From NCBI GenBank assembly GCA_003218375.1, contig QHNH01000011.1:1-64000 (forward strand): a stretch of 64,000 nucleotides of DNA. Direction: 5' to 3'. Position 1 is the stretch's first letter. Every line of letters starts with the position of its first letter. Below the pieces are notes generated by a model. It saw only the letters and a program-made list of their open reading frames with translations. It was not told the origin of the DNA and did not search any database. This document shows, piece after piece, positions 8,030-17,035 of the stretch. The translations under genes were made by a program, and so were the position numbers. Origin of the DNA: Verrucomicrobiota bacterium. Lineage in GTDB: Bacteria; Verrucomicrobiota; Verrucomicrobiia; Chthoniobacterales; UBA10450.

Positions 8030-8589
8030 GAGACGGTTCGAGGTGTGAACGGCAGGAAATCCCGGGACGCCTGCCCGTAACGTTGCCGCAGGGTTTTGAG
8101 CGCGTTATGGATCATCACGCCCACGTTGCTGACCGAGAGCTGGGTGATCTCGCTGATCTCCTGGTAGCTGAGGTCGTTTTGAAATTTTAACTGGAGCACT
8201 TCCTGTTGCCGGGGCGGAAGCGTGCCGAGAATTTTGAGAAGGAACCCGGTGGCTTCTTTCTGCTCGAGATTTTCGTAAGGCGCCGGCTGTTCGCTCTCGC
8301 GCGTCTCGAGCAATTCCTGGTCGAGATAGGTCATCCGTTTTTCTTTCCGGCAGATATTGAGAGCGCCGTTGCGGCAAACCGTGAAAAGCCATTTCGCCGG
8401 CGCCTCATCGAGCTGCTGTCGTTTTTCATTTTGCAGTTTCACGAATGTTTCCTGGACCACATCGCGGGCGCGGTCGCTGTCGCCCAGGATCCGGGTGGCA
8501 TATTGGAGCAGTGGCCGCTCAAAGCGGCGGAGGAGCGCGTCCATTTGCTGGCCATTCATCTTTCCCGCCTGGACTCCGACGCTTTGCAT
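8026..8589 (-). CDS. ECF-type RNA polymerase sigma factor
   Basis: The 187-residue product has sigma region 2 (ILGDSDRARDVVQETFVKL at about 37-55, then the TVCRNGALNICRKEKR block) and region 4 with a helix-turn-helix (LPPRQQEVLQLKF...YQEISEITQLSVSNVGVMIH), without regions 1 and 3. It would direct RNA polymerase to a stress or envelope regulon. It is translationally coupled to the anti-sigma-like/VWA gene by an ATGA overlap. An upstream AAAGGA supports the chosen start, though an internal Met at residue 11 is possible. Confidence 0.93.
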   Translation of the reverse strand: MQSVGVQAGKMNGQQMDALLRRFERPLLQYATRILGDSDRARDVVQETFVKLQNEKRQQLDEAPAKWLFTVCRNGALNICRKEKRMTYLDQELLETRESEQPAPYENLEQKEATGFLLKILGTLPPRQQEVLQLKFQNDLSYQEISEITQLSVSNVGVMIHNALKTLRQRYGQASRDFLPFTPRTVS

Positions 8590-8639
8590 TTTCCTTTCAA
8601 GGAGTCTAACGCGCCGGATGGCGGAAACTTAAAGGGAAT

Positions 8640-8722
8640 CTTCTGTAGCCGCCGCCCTGTGGGCGGCGTTGGGAACGCGCGTCACCAATCTCACGCTTCG
8701 CATAGCGAAGCGGCTACAGAAG
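8640..8722. repeat. Two-armed palindromic element, family A copy 1
   Basis: Outer inverted ends are CTTCTGTAGCCGC and GCGGCTACAGAAG. The left arm hairpin is GCCGCCCTGTGGGCGGC, the right arm hairpin CGCTTCGCATAGCGAAGCG; between them is a short unpaired spacer. The arms are of two unrelated types, and copies at 37968 and 39274 carry other combinations. It lies upstream of the sigma gene and next to the terminator of the outer-membrane protein gene. Confidence 0.85.
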
Positions 8723-8763
8723 AAAAAAAAACGCCGGGAACACATACAGTGTTCCCGGCGTTT
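8723..8763 (-). terminator. Intrinsic terminator of the outer-membrane protein gene
   Basis: On the minus strand a 14-bp perfect stem AACGCCGGGAACAC/GTGTTCCCGGCGTT (8762-8749 with 8743-8730) has a 5-base loop and runs straight into TTTTTTTT. It begins about 20 bases after the gene's stop codon. This is a textbook Rho-independent terminator. Confidence 0.92.
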
Positions 8764-8781
8764 GGAATTATCCGGCGTTGT

Positions 8782-9456
8782 TTAGAACGCGAAGTTGATG
8801 CCGGTGCGGGCCATTCCAAAGTTGTTATTGGAGCCCGAAATGACGTTCCAGCTCACATCGTTGGTCCAGCCGACATGCGGGGTGAAACGAATCTCAAGGC
8901 CGCCGCCCACCTGACCAACTGCTTTGCTCTTACTATCATCAAACTCTCTCCGAACGATGCCGAACGGCTGCGTCGGATCGAGGAAGAAGTCGTGATCACG
9001 GCCGCCACCAAAGACGCCGCCGCCAGCGAGCCAAAAATAGGGCGCGAAGCGTGAGCAGCTAATCGGGAAGCGCAGCGTGAAGGTACCGAGGACGCCGCCG
9101 ACCATGTGCGAATTTTCGGGGCCCCACACACGAGTGAAGCCGTTCTCGAAGATATCATGCGTTTCCGCACGAGCGCCCCAGCCCTGGACACCGAAACCGA
9201 AGTAGCGGTGGACAAAGTATTTCGCATCGAGCGCACCGCCCCAGGCGTGATCCACGGCCAGATAGCGGTCATCGCGCCAATCGCTGCCGGTCCAGACGTA
9301 AGCGCCGCTCAGCGTCAGGTTAAATTCGTTGTCCGCATACCATTGCGGGCAAGGCGGCGGGGTGACGCTCTTCGATTCCTTCGAATAAGTCTCCCCAGCG
9401 AAAGCGGCGGAGGTCATCGCGACCGCCGCGCACAAGCTAAGTGTCAGTTTTTTCAT
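8782..9456 (-). CDS. Outer-membrane beta-barrel protein
   Basis: The protein is 224 residues with a clear signal peptide (MKKLTLSLCAAVAMTSAAFA, cleavage after AFA). The mature part has alternating-polarity strands rich in Tyr, Trp, Phe and Gly, and ends GINFAF with the C-terminal Phe typical of BAM-assembled barrels. The start at 9456 is chosen because AGGAG lies 8 bases upstream; a longer frame to 9486 adds residues before the signal peptide. It is monocistronic with a strong terminator, which suggests high expression. The substrate or role is unknown; it resembles small 8-strand barrel proteins. Confidence 0.8.
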   Translation of the reverse strand: MKKLTLSLCAAVAMTSAAFAGETYSKESKSVTPPPCPQWYADNEFNLTLSGAYVWTGSDWRDDRYLAVDHAWGGALDAKYFVHRYFGFGVQGWGARAETHDIFENGFTRVWGPENSHMVGGVLGTFTLRFPISCSRFAPYFWLAGGGVFGGGRDHDFFLDPTQPFGIVRREFDDSKSKAVGQVGGGLEIRFTPHVGWTNDVSWNVISGSNNNFGMARTGINFAF

Positions 9457-9597
9457 GTTGTTTTCTCCTGTTTGGTTAATTGGCATGCGGTCTTAATCGC
9501 ACATCTACAAAACGTAACCGGGGGTTCCCTCGGATGTCCGCGATGTTGCCATGGGTAAATCTATTTGCAAGGACGAATGACGATTTTTCCCACCGAG

Positions 9598-11172
9598 TCA
9601 AGGTTTTAGTTCGGTCCCGGTCTGGGCGTCGGTAATAACGAACTTTTCATGGTGAAAACTCGGGTCGCCGCGGAACAACAACCGCCCCGCATATCGCCGC
9701 TCCAGTTCGATCAGGAACTCTTCATCCTCCTCCTTCAGTCTCTTCAACACGTCAGGATTCAAAATGATGCGCAATTCGTGCACGGTTTCCTGATATTTTC
9801 GCATCACGGTGTTGAGGGTGCGATGCAGCTCCACGCTGGTGGTCATCGACGTTTTCACCACCCCGCGGCCCTGGCAATACGGGCAATTCTCGTAGATGGA
9901 ATCGCTCAGGCTTTCCTGGGCCCGTTGCCGTGTCATTTCCATCAGGCCCAGGGCGGAAAGCGGCAGGACGTGGGTCTTGGCCTTGTCGCGCTTGAGCCGC
10001 TCCTTCATCAAGCTGTACACCGTCTGCTGGTCCTTCCGGCTTTTCATGTCGATGAAATCGCCGATGATCAGCCCGCCGATATTCCGCAGGCGCAATTGCC
10101 GCGCGATTTCGTCGGCCGCTTCCAGGTTCGTTTGCAGGATCGTTTTCTCGACGTCGCGCCCGCCCTTGTTGCGCCCCGTGTTCACGTCCACGGCCACCAG
10201 GGCCTCCGTCTCGTCGATCACGATGTAACCGCCGCACCTCAGCCAGACCTGGCGATGGAAGGCGTCGTCGATTTGTTTCTGGACGCCGAACGTCTCGAAG
10301 ATCGGCGTCGCGCCGTCGTAGAACCGGATGCGGTTGCGCGCCCGGCGCGAGATCTGGCCCACCATCGCGTTCATCCGGTCGATCGCGGCCTGATCGTCGC
10401 AGATTACTTCGTCGATGTCTTCCGTCAGAAAATCTCGCACCGTGCGCTCGACCAGGTCCGGCTCTTCAAAAACGCGGCAGGGTGCCGGCTCGTTTTTGAT
10501 CAGCTCCTCGACCCTCGCCCATTGCTCGACCAGCATGCTGAGGTCGCGCACGAAATAGCGCGCGCGCTGGCCCTCCCCGACAGTGCGGATGATCACGCCC
10601 ACGCCTTCGGGAATTTCCAGGCTCCGCAGGATCTTGCGCAGACGATCGCGTTCTTTCGGGTCCTCGATCTTGCGCGAAATGCCGCTCCGATCGCTGTAAG
10701 GCATGAACACCAGGTAGCGCCCGGCAAAACTCAGGTTCGTCGAAACCCGCGGCCCTTTCGTGCCGATCGGGCCCTTGGTCACCTGCACGATCACATCCGA
10801 GCCGACGGGATAAATGCTCGGAATGTCCTTGGCCGTGATCCGCTTTTTCGGCCGGCGATCTTTCGGCCGGTCGATTTCCTCGATGCCGCTGTCGAGCGCG
10901 GCGGGAATCGCGTCCCAGAAATGGAGGAACGCATTTTTCTCGAAGCCGATGTCCACGAACATCGCCTTCAACCCCATCTCTATGTTCTTAACTTTTCCCT
11001 TGTAAACGCTGCCAACAATGTTCCGGGAAGTGTTCCGCTCGACATTGTATTCTTCCAGGCGTCCGTTCTCGAGTAACGCCACCCGGCGCTCGAGCTTTTC
11101 GACGCTGATTACTAATTTGTTGCCGGTCTTGGGGCCACCAAGACCTAAAATCCGTCTGACTTTTTCCATCAT
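9598..11172 (-). CDS. rng: Ribonuclease E/G family endoribonuclease
   Basis: The 524-residue protein has an S1 RNA-binding domain (about 50-150, with VYKGKVKNIEMGLKAMFVDI) and the RNase E/G catalytic core. The metal-binding aspartates are D329 in VAVDVNTG and D372 in GDFIDM, and the zinc-link cysteines are in NCPYCQGRG. It cleaves single-stranded A/U-rich RNA in mRNA decay and rRNA maturation. The length fits RNase G; it has no long C-terminal degradosome scaffold as in E. coli RNase E. It follows the mre/mrd operon with a 78-base gap, as rng follows mreBCD in many bacteria. Confidence 0.95.
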   Translation of the reverse strand: MMEKVRRILGLGGPKTGNKLVISVEKLERRVALLENGRLEEYNVERNTSRNIVGSVYKGKVKNIEMGLKAMFVDIGFEKNAFLHFWDAIPAALDSGIEEIDRPKDRRPKKRITAKDIPSIYPVGSDVIVQVTKGPIGTKGPRVSTNLSFAGRYLVFMPYSDRSGISRKIEDPKERDRLRKILRSLEIPEGVGVIIRTVGEGQRARYFVRDLSMLVEQWARVEELIKNEPAPCRVFEEPDLVERTVRDFLTEDIDEVICDDQAAIDRMNAMVGQISRRARNRIRFYDGATPIFETFGVQKQIDDAFHRQVWLRCGGYIVIDETEALVAVDVNTGRNKGGRDVEKTILQTNLEAADEIARQLRLRNIGGLIIGDFIDMKSRKDQQTVYSLMKERLKRDKAKTHVLPLSALGLMEMTRQRAQESLSDSIYENCPYCQGRGVVKTSMTTSVELHRTLNTVMRKYQETVHELRIILNPDVLKRLKEEDEEFLIELERRYAGRLLFRGDPSFHHEKFVITDAQTGTELKP

Positions 11173-11250
11173 AAGCCGGGAGATTGGGTGCGATCATGAA
11201 CGAAGCGTGGAGGGATTTGGGTTGCGCCTGGTTCCGATCAGATTGTTTCA

Positions 11251-12492
11251 TCATCTGCGCACCGGCCGTTGTTTCGGCGGTGGCGTGGGTGCTGGCGCCG
11301 GCTTCGGGCGGACGCCAAAAAGTCTTTCAAAAAAGCTGAGCTTGCGCGGCGGCGGCGTGGCCACGACCACAGGGCGCGGAGCCTTCTTCACTTTGCCGGC
11401 CGCGTCCGCTTCCGGTTCCACCGAAGGATCGGCGCTGGTATTGGCCATGTCGCTGCTGGTCGAGCCGTCGAGATTTTCTTCATCGGTCGCGGCCAATTTC
11501 GGGCCCGAGTCCTTGAACTCCACGGCCGGAATCATCTGGAACGGATTTGCTTTCCGGGCCGGCGCGATCCAGGCGACCTGCTGTTGAAACGTTCCCTGGT
11601 CCATCGCCAGGGCGCGCTCGAGAATGCGGGTGGCGATCGGCGCGGCGACCGAGCCGCCGTGTTCGCCGCCTTGGACCATCACCGCGATCGTGTACTTCGG
11701 GTTATCGAACGGGGCAAAGCAAACGAACCACGCGATCGTGTCCTTTTTGCCCTCCGTCATCGCCTGCGCGGTGCCGGTTTTACCAGCGACCTGCACGCCT
11801 TGCAAGCGCGCCCGCGCCGCAGTGCCGCCATCTTCGTTCACCACTTTCCAGAGTCCGCGCCGCGCCAGCTGGATTAGTTGCGGCGGGAAATCGAAGCGCA
11901 AATCGTGATGGATTCTCGGCGCCGGATTAACCACCGGCTCGCCTTTTTCGTTCAGGATCGGCTTGCCGTCCACCATGCTGGTCACGCTTTGGACGAGCTT
12001 CGGATAATAGGAGACGCCGCCGTTCGCGACCGTGGCATACACCATCGCGAGCTGGAGCGGAGTGAGGAGATTGTAGCCCTGGCCGATCGAGACGTTCGCG
12101 GTGTAAGCCTGCGACCAGCGTTCGCGCGGATAATGGATCCGCATCCACTCCGGCCCGGGCAGCACCCCGGGAGATTCACTCGTGATCTCGATCCCGGAGG
12201 TTTTTCCCAGGCCTAACGAGTCGCCGGTTTCATCGATCGCCTCGATCCCGGCGGCATTTCCAAACTGATAGAAGAAGGAATTGCACGAAACCTTGATCGC
12301 GTCCGAAACGCCCAGGGTACCGTGGCTTCCGCCTTTCTCGCCAATCCAGCAATGGAAAAAATGGTCGCCATAGCTGACCCCGCCACCGCAGTTGAAAGTC
12401 TTGGTGGCCAGGCCTCTTCGCAGGCCGGCGAGGGTCGTCACCAGCTTAAAGGTGGAGCCGGGCGGAAACGCGCTCACGGCGCGATTCACCAT
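11251..12492 (-). CDS. mrdA: Penicillin-binding protein 2, C-terminal fragment (gene disrupted)
   Basis: This frame holds the transpeptidase domain of PBP2, which crosslinks peptidoglycan during rod elongation. Visible motifs are the nucleophile box PPGSTFK near residues 11-17, SCNSFF near 69-74 and KTGTAQ. A Pro/Ala-rich tail closes it. In this frame the homology continues upstream of the first ATG (about ten residues of FIPSIKAKDWEALR type) into 12555, where it ends abruptly. The N-terminal part is in a different frame at 12503-13420. The segment joining the two, about 28 residues in homologues, is missing, so the gene as read cannot make full-length PBP2. Confidence 0.85.
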   Translation of the reverse strand: MVNRAVSAFPPGSTFKLVTTLAGLRRGLATKTFNCGGGVSYGDHFFHCWIGEKGGSHGTLGVSDAIKVSCNSFFYQFGNAAGIEAIDETGDSLGLGKTSGIEITSESPGVLPGPEWMRIHYPRERWSQAYTANVSIGQGYNLLTPLQLAMVYATVANGGVSYYPKLVQSVTSMVDGKPILNEKGEPVVNPAPRIHHDLRFDFPPQLIQLARRGLWKVVNEDGGTAARARLQGVQVAGKTGTAQAMTEGKKDTIAWFVCFAPFDNPKYTIAVMVQGGEHGGSVAAPIATRILERALAMDQGTFQQQVAWIAPARKANPFQMIPAVEFKDSGPKLAATDEENLDGSTSSDMANTSADPSVEPEADAAGKVKKAPRPVVVATPPPRKLSFFERLFGVRPKPAPAPTPPPKQRPVRR

Positions 12493-12502
12493 TGGGTTTG
12501 CT

Positions 12503-13420
12503 TCATCCTTTCGGAGCGCTTCCCAATCCTTCGCCTTGATGCTCGGGATGAATGTATTGGCGCAAGGCCTCTTCCGCGATCATCTGGATACGGGCGTCGA
12601 TCGTGAGGTTCACATTCGCGCCCGCCGTCGGCGGCACTTCGCGGAGCACGCCATCGATCTGCCCCTTCGCGTTCCGCCGCATGTAACGGATGCCCGGTTT
12701 GCCCTTCAAATATTCATCCATCGCCTTCTCGACATTGGATTTTCCCTCGACGTCCGCCTGGTAAAACGTGAACTTCTTCGCTTCCTCCTTGTTCGTGTCG
12801 TCCGGCGGACCGACGTAACCGAGCAAGTGCGAGGCGAGCGCGCCATACACATAGGAGCGCACCGGCTTGATCGTGATGTCCACGCCCGGCAACCCCACGT
12901 CGTGCTCGGAAAATTTCGCCATCGTCTCGAAATCGATGTCCTTCAGGTAGGAATACGGCACCTCGGTATTGGTGCGGAAATGGCGCTGGAGCTGGACGGA
13001 ATTGTAGTCGCGCGCCAGATCGAGATCGTCGAGCCGCGGGACGATGCCGCTATTGACGATCTTGACGATGTCGGGCTCCTTCAGGTCTTTCGGCATGCCG
13101 TTGATCGTGGTGCGATACCCGGTCAACGGCGGCGGGCCCACGCGTTCGCGATAACCCTTCACCATTTCCGGCAGATAAAAGTCCACCTCATAACTGGCGC
13201 GGTTTTGGACGAGCGTGGTTCCGTTGCGATCCCGGATTTCGCCACGCACCGAAGGAATCCGGACGGTCGCTTCCGAGCTTCCGCGAATCTTATTCGTCCA
13301 CTCCTGCCCGTGCGCGACCTGCACGAACCAGAGCCGGCCGAGGAGCGCGGCGAGACCCGCCAGGAAAAGAAGGCCGAGGAATTGCAAACGCCAGCGCGCG
13401 TTAAAACGTTTTTGGTTCAT
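12503..13420 (-). CDS. mrdA: Penicillin-binding protein 2, N-terminal fragment (gene disrupted)
   Basis: This frame has the cytoplasmic start, one membrane helix (FLGLLFLAGLAALLGRLWFV), and the PBP dimerisation domain with VRGEIRDRNGTTLVQN and the LLGYVG block. It reaches VNLTIDARIQMIAEEALRQ, the edge of the transpeptidase domain. About 20 unrelated residues follow before a stop. The transpeptidase continues one frame away at 11251-12492. The start overlaps the mreD stop by one base (TAATG). Either a real lesion or a base-level assembly error is possible; since PBP2 is normally essential for rods, error or a second copy elsewhere should be suspected. Confidence 0.85.
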   Translation of the reverse strand: MNQKRFNARWRLQFLGLLFLAGLAALLGRLWFVQVAHGQEWTNKIRGSSEATVRIPSVRGEIRDRNGTTLVQNRASYEVDFYLPEMVKGYRERVGPPPLTGYRTTINGMPKDLKEPDIVKIVNSGIVPRLDDLDLARDYNSVQLQRHFRTNTEVPYSYLKDIDFETMAKFSEHDVGLPGVDITIKPVRSYVYGALASHLLGYVGPPDDTNKEEAKKFTFYQADVEGKSNVEKAMDEYLKGKPGIRYMRRNAKGQIDGVLREVPPTAGANVNLTIDARIQMIAEEALRQYIHPEHQGEGLGSAPKG

Positions 13421-13968
13421 TAGTAAGCTTCAGATGCATCCTGATCGGGACGATACGGATTTCTTGTTAGGCCGGCGAGATAATGCAGGAACCAGAAGGC
13501 GAGCGGCGCCATGATCATCGCGATGATGCCCGGCCCGACGATCTGCCACCAGGCTTCGCGAGTGAAGAAGAGCGAGCCGCGCCGGAATGAAATCATGAGG
13601 TATTGGGAAAGCAGGATCGCGGACGTGCACACGCCGCTCATTAGACAATGCACTTCCCAGCGTCCCCGGATAAACAAAGGCCTCAGCCCATGCATAATCG
13701 CCGCCAGCACGGCGTAGAGCAGTATTGACCATCCGATCGAGATTTCAACCCGGCTGCCCAGGACCTGGGCCGTCACCGCATCGAGCATGAACCCGGCGAA
13801 GAAAGCGAGCGCCATCACTGCCGGGAAGGGCAACGCCATCGCGCCGTAAAAAACAATGATCGGCACGATGTAAATGCGCGCGTTGAACATCCAGTCGAGC
13901 GGCGGAATGAAAAATTCGACGATTTGCGCCACGAACGTCAGGATGATGAGGATGACGAAGAAAATCAT
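13420..13968 (-). CDS. mreD: Rod shape-determining protein MreD
   Basis: The product is a 182-residue hydrophobic protein with about five to six membrane helices, matching MreD in size and in position between mreC and mrdA. MreD is an inner-membrane component of the elongasome. I place the start at 13968 (MIFFVILIILTF), not at 14016, because the 16 extra residues are encoded by the family F word array and not by normal coding sequence. Its stop overlaps the mrdA start by one base. Confidence 0.85.
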   Translation of the reverse strand: MIFFVILIILTFVAQIVEFFIPPLDWMFNARIYIVPIIVFYGAMALPFPAVMALAFFAGFMLDAVTAQVLGSRVEISIGWSILLYAVLAAIMHGLRPLFIRGRWEVHCLMSGVCTSAILLSQYLMISFRRGSLFFTREAWWQIVGPGIIAMIMAPLAFWFLHYLAGLTRNPYRPDQDASEAY

Positions 13969-13980
13969 GCGCGGAAAACT

Positions 13981-14101
13981 CGAAATCCGAAATCCGAAAT
14001 TCGAAACAAATTCCAATGAGCAATGATTAAGGTTCGAAACGGACTCATTCGAATTTCGGGCTTCGTCATTGTTTCGGATTTCGACATTCGGATTTCGTCA
14101 T
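13981..14101. repeat. Short-word inverted array (family F, copy 1) between mreC and mreD
   Basis: Words such as GAAATCCGAAATCCGAAATT (about 13981-14000) recur and are followed by the complementary TTTCGGATTTCGACATTCGG (about 14074-14093). The array overlaps the mreC stop codon and ends just before the true mreD start. If transcribed it would form a long imperfect hairpin inside the operon. Confidence 0.75.
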
Positions 14102-14901
14102 TTTCTCCCTGTTACCACAAACACATCCTCAAGATGCGAAAGATCCACCGCCGGCTGAATCCGCGCCTGGCTGTCGAGCTCACGCACCCGAAAACTTTGC
14201 ACCGTGCCGACGAGCAGGCCGGACGGAAAAACTCCGCCCACGCCGGAAGTATAAACTTTTGCGCTGGTTGGAAGATTCGCCTGCTTGGACAGAAAATTCA
14301 GATCGAGCATCGGCGTGACCGAGCCCGTTACCCGTTCGCCGGAAACGATCCCTTGCTCGCGACTGCCTTCGACCGTGCAGGCGACCTTGCAGTTTTCGTC
14401 CGAAATCAAAAGCACGACGCTGATGTTGTCGCCGACGGTCGCGGTCTTCCCCACCACGCCTTCGTCGGTCACCACCGGTTGGTCCGGTTCGACCTGGTCG
14501 TTCTTGCCGCGATTGATCGTGATAGTTCGCCACCAGGTGGATGAATCCCGCGTCAGAACTTCCGCCGGCACCAGCCGGAAGGGAGCGCGCTCGCGGTAAT
14601 TGAGCGCCCGGCGGAGGCGGTTGACCTCATGTTCGACGTCGCGGAGCGACTGGTTCGTCGCCTTGAGCGAGCGGTTCTCCACTTTCAACGAGGCGTTGTC
14701 CTTCTCCACTTCCTCCAGGGTTTGCAGCCCCGTGCTGACCGATGTGAACTGCTTTTTTATGGTTGAGCCGCTCGAGAGAAACGGGGATATGACTTTATAA
14801 AATCCCGCCTGGAGCTTGCGCGTTCCCTCCGCGCCGAAGGTGAGAAAATAGGCCAGGATCGCGCCGAGGACGGCAAGCGCGATGATGCTCGACCGGTTCA
14901 T
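14098..14901 (-). CDS. mreC: Rod shape-determining protein MreC
   Basis: The 267-residue protein has an N-terminal membrane helix (SIIALAVLGAILAYFLTF), a predicted coiled coil at about 65-100 (VEKDNASLKVENRSLKATN) and the periplasmic beta-barrel domain with VVTDEGVVGKTATVG and FPSGLLVGTV. MreC links the MreB cytoskeleton to PBP2 in the periplasm. It sits between mreB and mreD on one transcript. Its stop codon lies inside the word array at 13981-14101. Confidence 0.93.
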   Translation of the reverse strand: MNRSSIIALAVLGAILAYFLTFGAEGTRKLQAGFYKVISPFLSSGSTIKKQFTSVSTGLQTLEEVEKDNASLKVENRSLKATNQSLRDVEHEVNRLRRALNYRERAPFRLVPAEVLTRDSSTWWRTITINRGKNDQVEPDQPVVTDEGVVGKTATVGDNISVVLLISDENCKVACTVEGSREQGIVSGERVTGSVTPMLDLNFLSKQANLPTSAKVYTSGVGGVFPSGLLVGTVQSFRVRELDSQARIQPAVDLSHLEDVFVVTGRK

Positions 14902-14903
14902 GC

Positions 14904-14972
14904 GAGGTTTGAAGTTCGAAGTTTGAAGTTCGATCTGCTCAATCGAAAATCCAAAATCGAAAATCGAAAATG
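14904..14972. repeat. Short-word array (family F, copy 2) between mreB and mreC
   Basis: Three GAAGTT(C/T)GAA words (14904-14931) are followed by AATCGAAAATCCAAAATCG words (14939-14970). It ends 4 bases from the mreB stop codon and leaves almost no other spacer between mreB and mreC. Confidence 0.65.
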
Positions 14973-14976
14973 GATT

Positions 14977-16014
<1,038 letters not shown>

Positions 16015-16138
16015 GAAAATTTAGATTAGTCGTTCAACCGCGCGTTCCAGTCGAGCGTGCTGGCCTGCGAGCGCGATAACGGCCGGCTGAAACGCCGTAA
16101 CATGAAACGCGGCTCTCTATCGTCAAGGGAAAGCTGGC

Positions 16139-16243
16139 GGGAAGCGGAAACGTGAAGTGTGATATGTGAATCGTGAATCGGGGTTGAACCAATCAGGCTC
16201 TTCATCGATTTAACCATTCACGATTCACGATTCACGATTCACG
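16139..16243. repeat. Short-word inverted array (family E, copy 1)
   Basis: Left words GTGATATGTGAATCGTGAATC (about 16156-16176, broken here by reading) are answered by four near-perfect ATTCACG units at 16216-16240. The right end touches the start of rpe, so the last unit overlaps its ribosome-binding region. It lies in the divergent spacer between mreB and rpe. A related array is at 32237. Confidence 0.75.
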
Positions 16244-16245
16244 GA

Positions 16246-16902
16246 ATGCTAACTCTCGTCGCCCCATCGATCCTTGCCGCGGATTTTTCCCATCTCGAAG
16301 CCGAGATTCATCGCGCGGAAGAAGCGGGCGCGGACTGGCTCCATCTCGACATCATGGATGGCCATTTCGTCGATAACATTTCGTTCGGGCCCGCGGTCGT
16401 CGCGACCGTTCGCAAACACACGCCGCTCCCGCTCGACGTCCATCTCATGATCGAGCACGCCGATCATTATCTGCCGCGTTTTCTCGAGGCTGGCGCGAAT
16501 TCGATCACCGTCCATGTCGAACCGGAGGCGAAACATGATGTTCCGAAAACGCTGGCGACAATCCGCGCCGCTGGTTGCGGCGTCGGGTTGACGTTGAATC
16601 CCGCGACGCCCTTCGAAGCGGTTGCGCCTTATCTCAGCACGATCGATCTGCTTCTCATCATGACTGTGCATCCCGGTTTCGGCGGCCAGGCTTTCCGAAC
16701 CGAGATGATGGAGAAAGTCCGGCGCGCAAAACAATGGCGCGATGCGAATGGCGGCAAGCTCCACATCGAAGTCGACGGCGGCATCAAACCGGAGACCGCC
16801 CAAGTCTCCATCGAAAATGGCGCAAACATTCTCGTCGCCGGCACTTCGATTTTCCGGGCGGACGATTACGCGGCAGCGATCCGCGATCTGCGCGGGGGAT
16901 AA
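16246..16902 (+). CDS. rpe: Ribulose-phosphate 3-epimerase
   Basis: The 218-residue TIM barrel interconverts ribulose 5-phosphate and xylulose 5-phosphate in the pentose phosphate pathway. Typical blocks are VAPSILAADFSHL at the start, DWLHLDIMDGHFV with the metal-binding Asp and His, LDVHLMIEHAD, HPGFGGQAF and EVDGGIKPETA. It is a single gene facing away from mreB and convergent with gspE. Its last codon runs into the repeat at 16901. Confidence 0.97.
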   Translation: MLTLVAPSILAADFSHLEAEIHRAEEAGADWLHLDIMDGHFVDNISFGPAVVATVRKHTPLPLDVHLMIEHADHYLPRFLEAGANSITVHVEPEAKHDVPKTLATIRAAGCGVGLTLNPATPFEAVAPYLSTIDLLLIMTVHPGFGGQAFRTEMMEKVRRAKQWRDANGGKLHIEVDGGIKPETAQVSIENGANILVAGTSIFRADDYAAAIRDLRGG

Positions 16903-17032
16903 AAGCACCAAGCACCAAGCTCCAGAGAAGCACCAAACATCAAGCACCAAAGCAAAGACTTCGCGAGACGCCGATTGGAATTTGGAGCTTGGGATTTCTC
17001 TGGAGCTTGGATCTTGGTGCTTGGTGCTTTTC
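16901..17032. repeat. Short-word inverted array (family D, copy 1) filling the rpe/gspE spacer
   Basis: AAAAGCACCAAGCACCAAGC (16901-16920) and its neighbours are mirrored by GCTTGGATCTTGGTGCTTGG and GTGCTTTT (17004-17032). The element begins on the rpe stop codon and ends 3 bases before the gspE stop codon, so it occupies the entire convergent spacer. As RNA it would be a long hairpin ending in U residues in either direction and could act as a bidirectional terminator. Copies: 22101 and 42060. Confidence 0.8.
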
Positions 17033-17035
17033 CGC

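Noticed and set aside
9649-11076. 475-codon open frame antisense to RNase E/G
   Set aside because: Shadow of a conserved enzyme gene; no start context and biased composition.
16216-16240. CRISPR-like direct repeats (ATTCACG units)
   Set aside because: Units are 7 bases with no spacers and the array has a complementary half; no cas genes are present.
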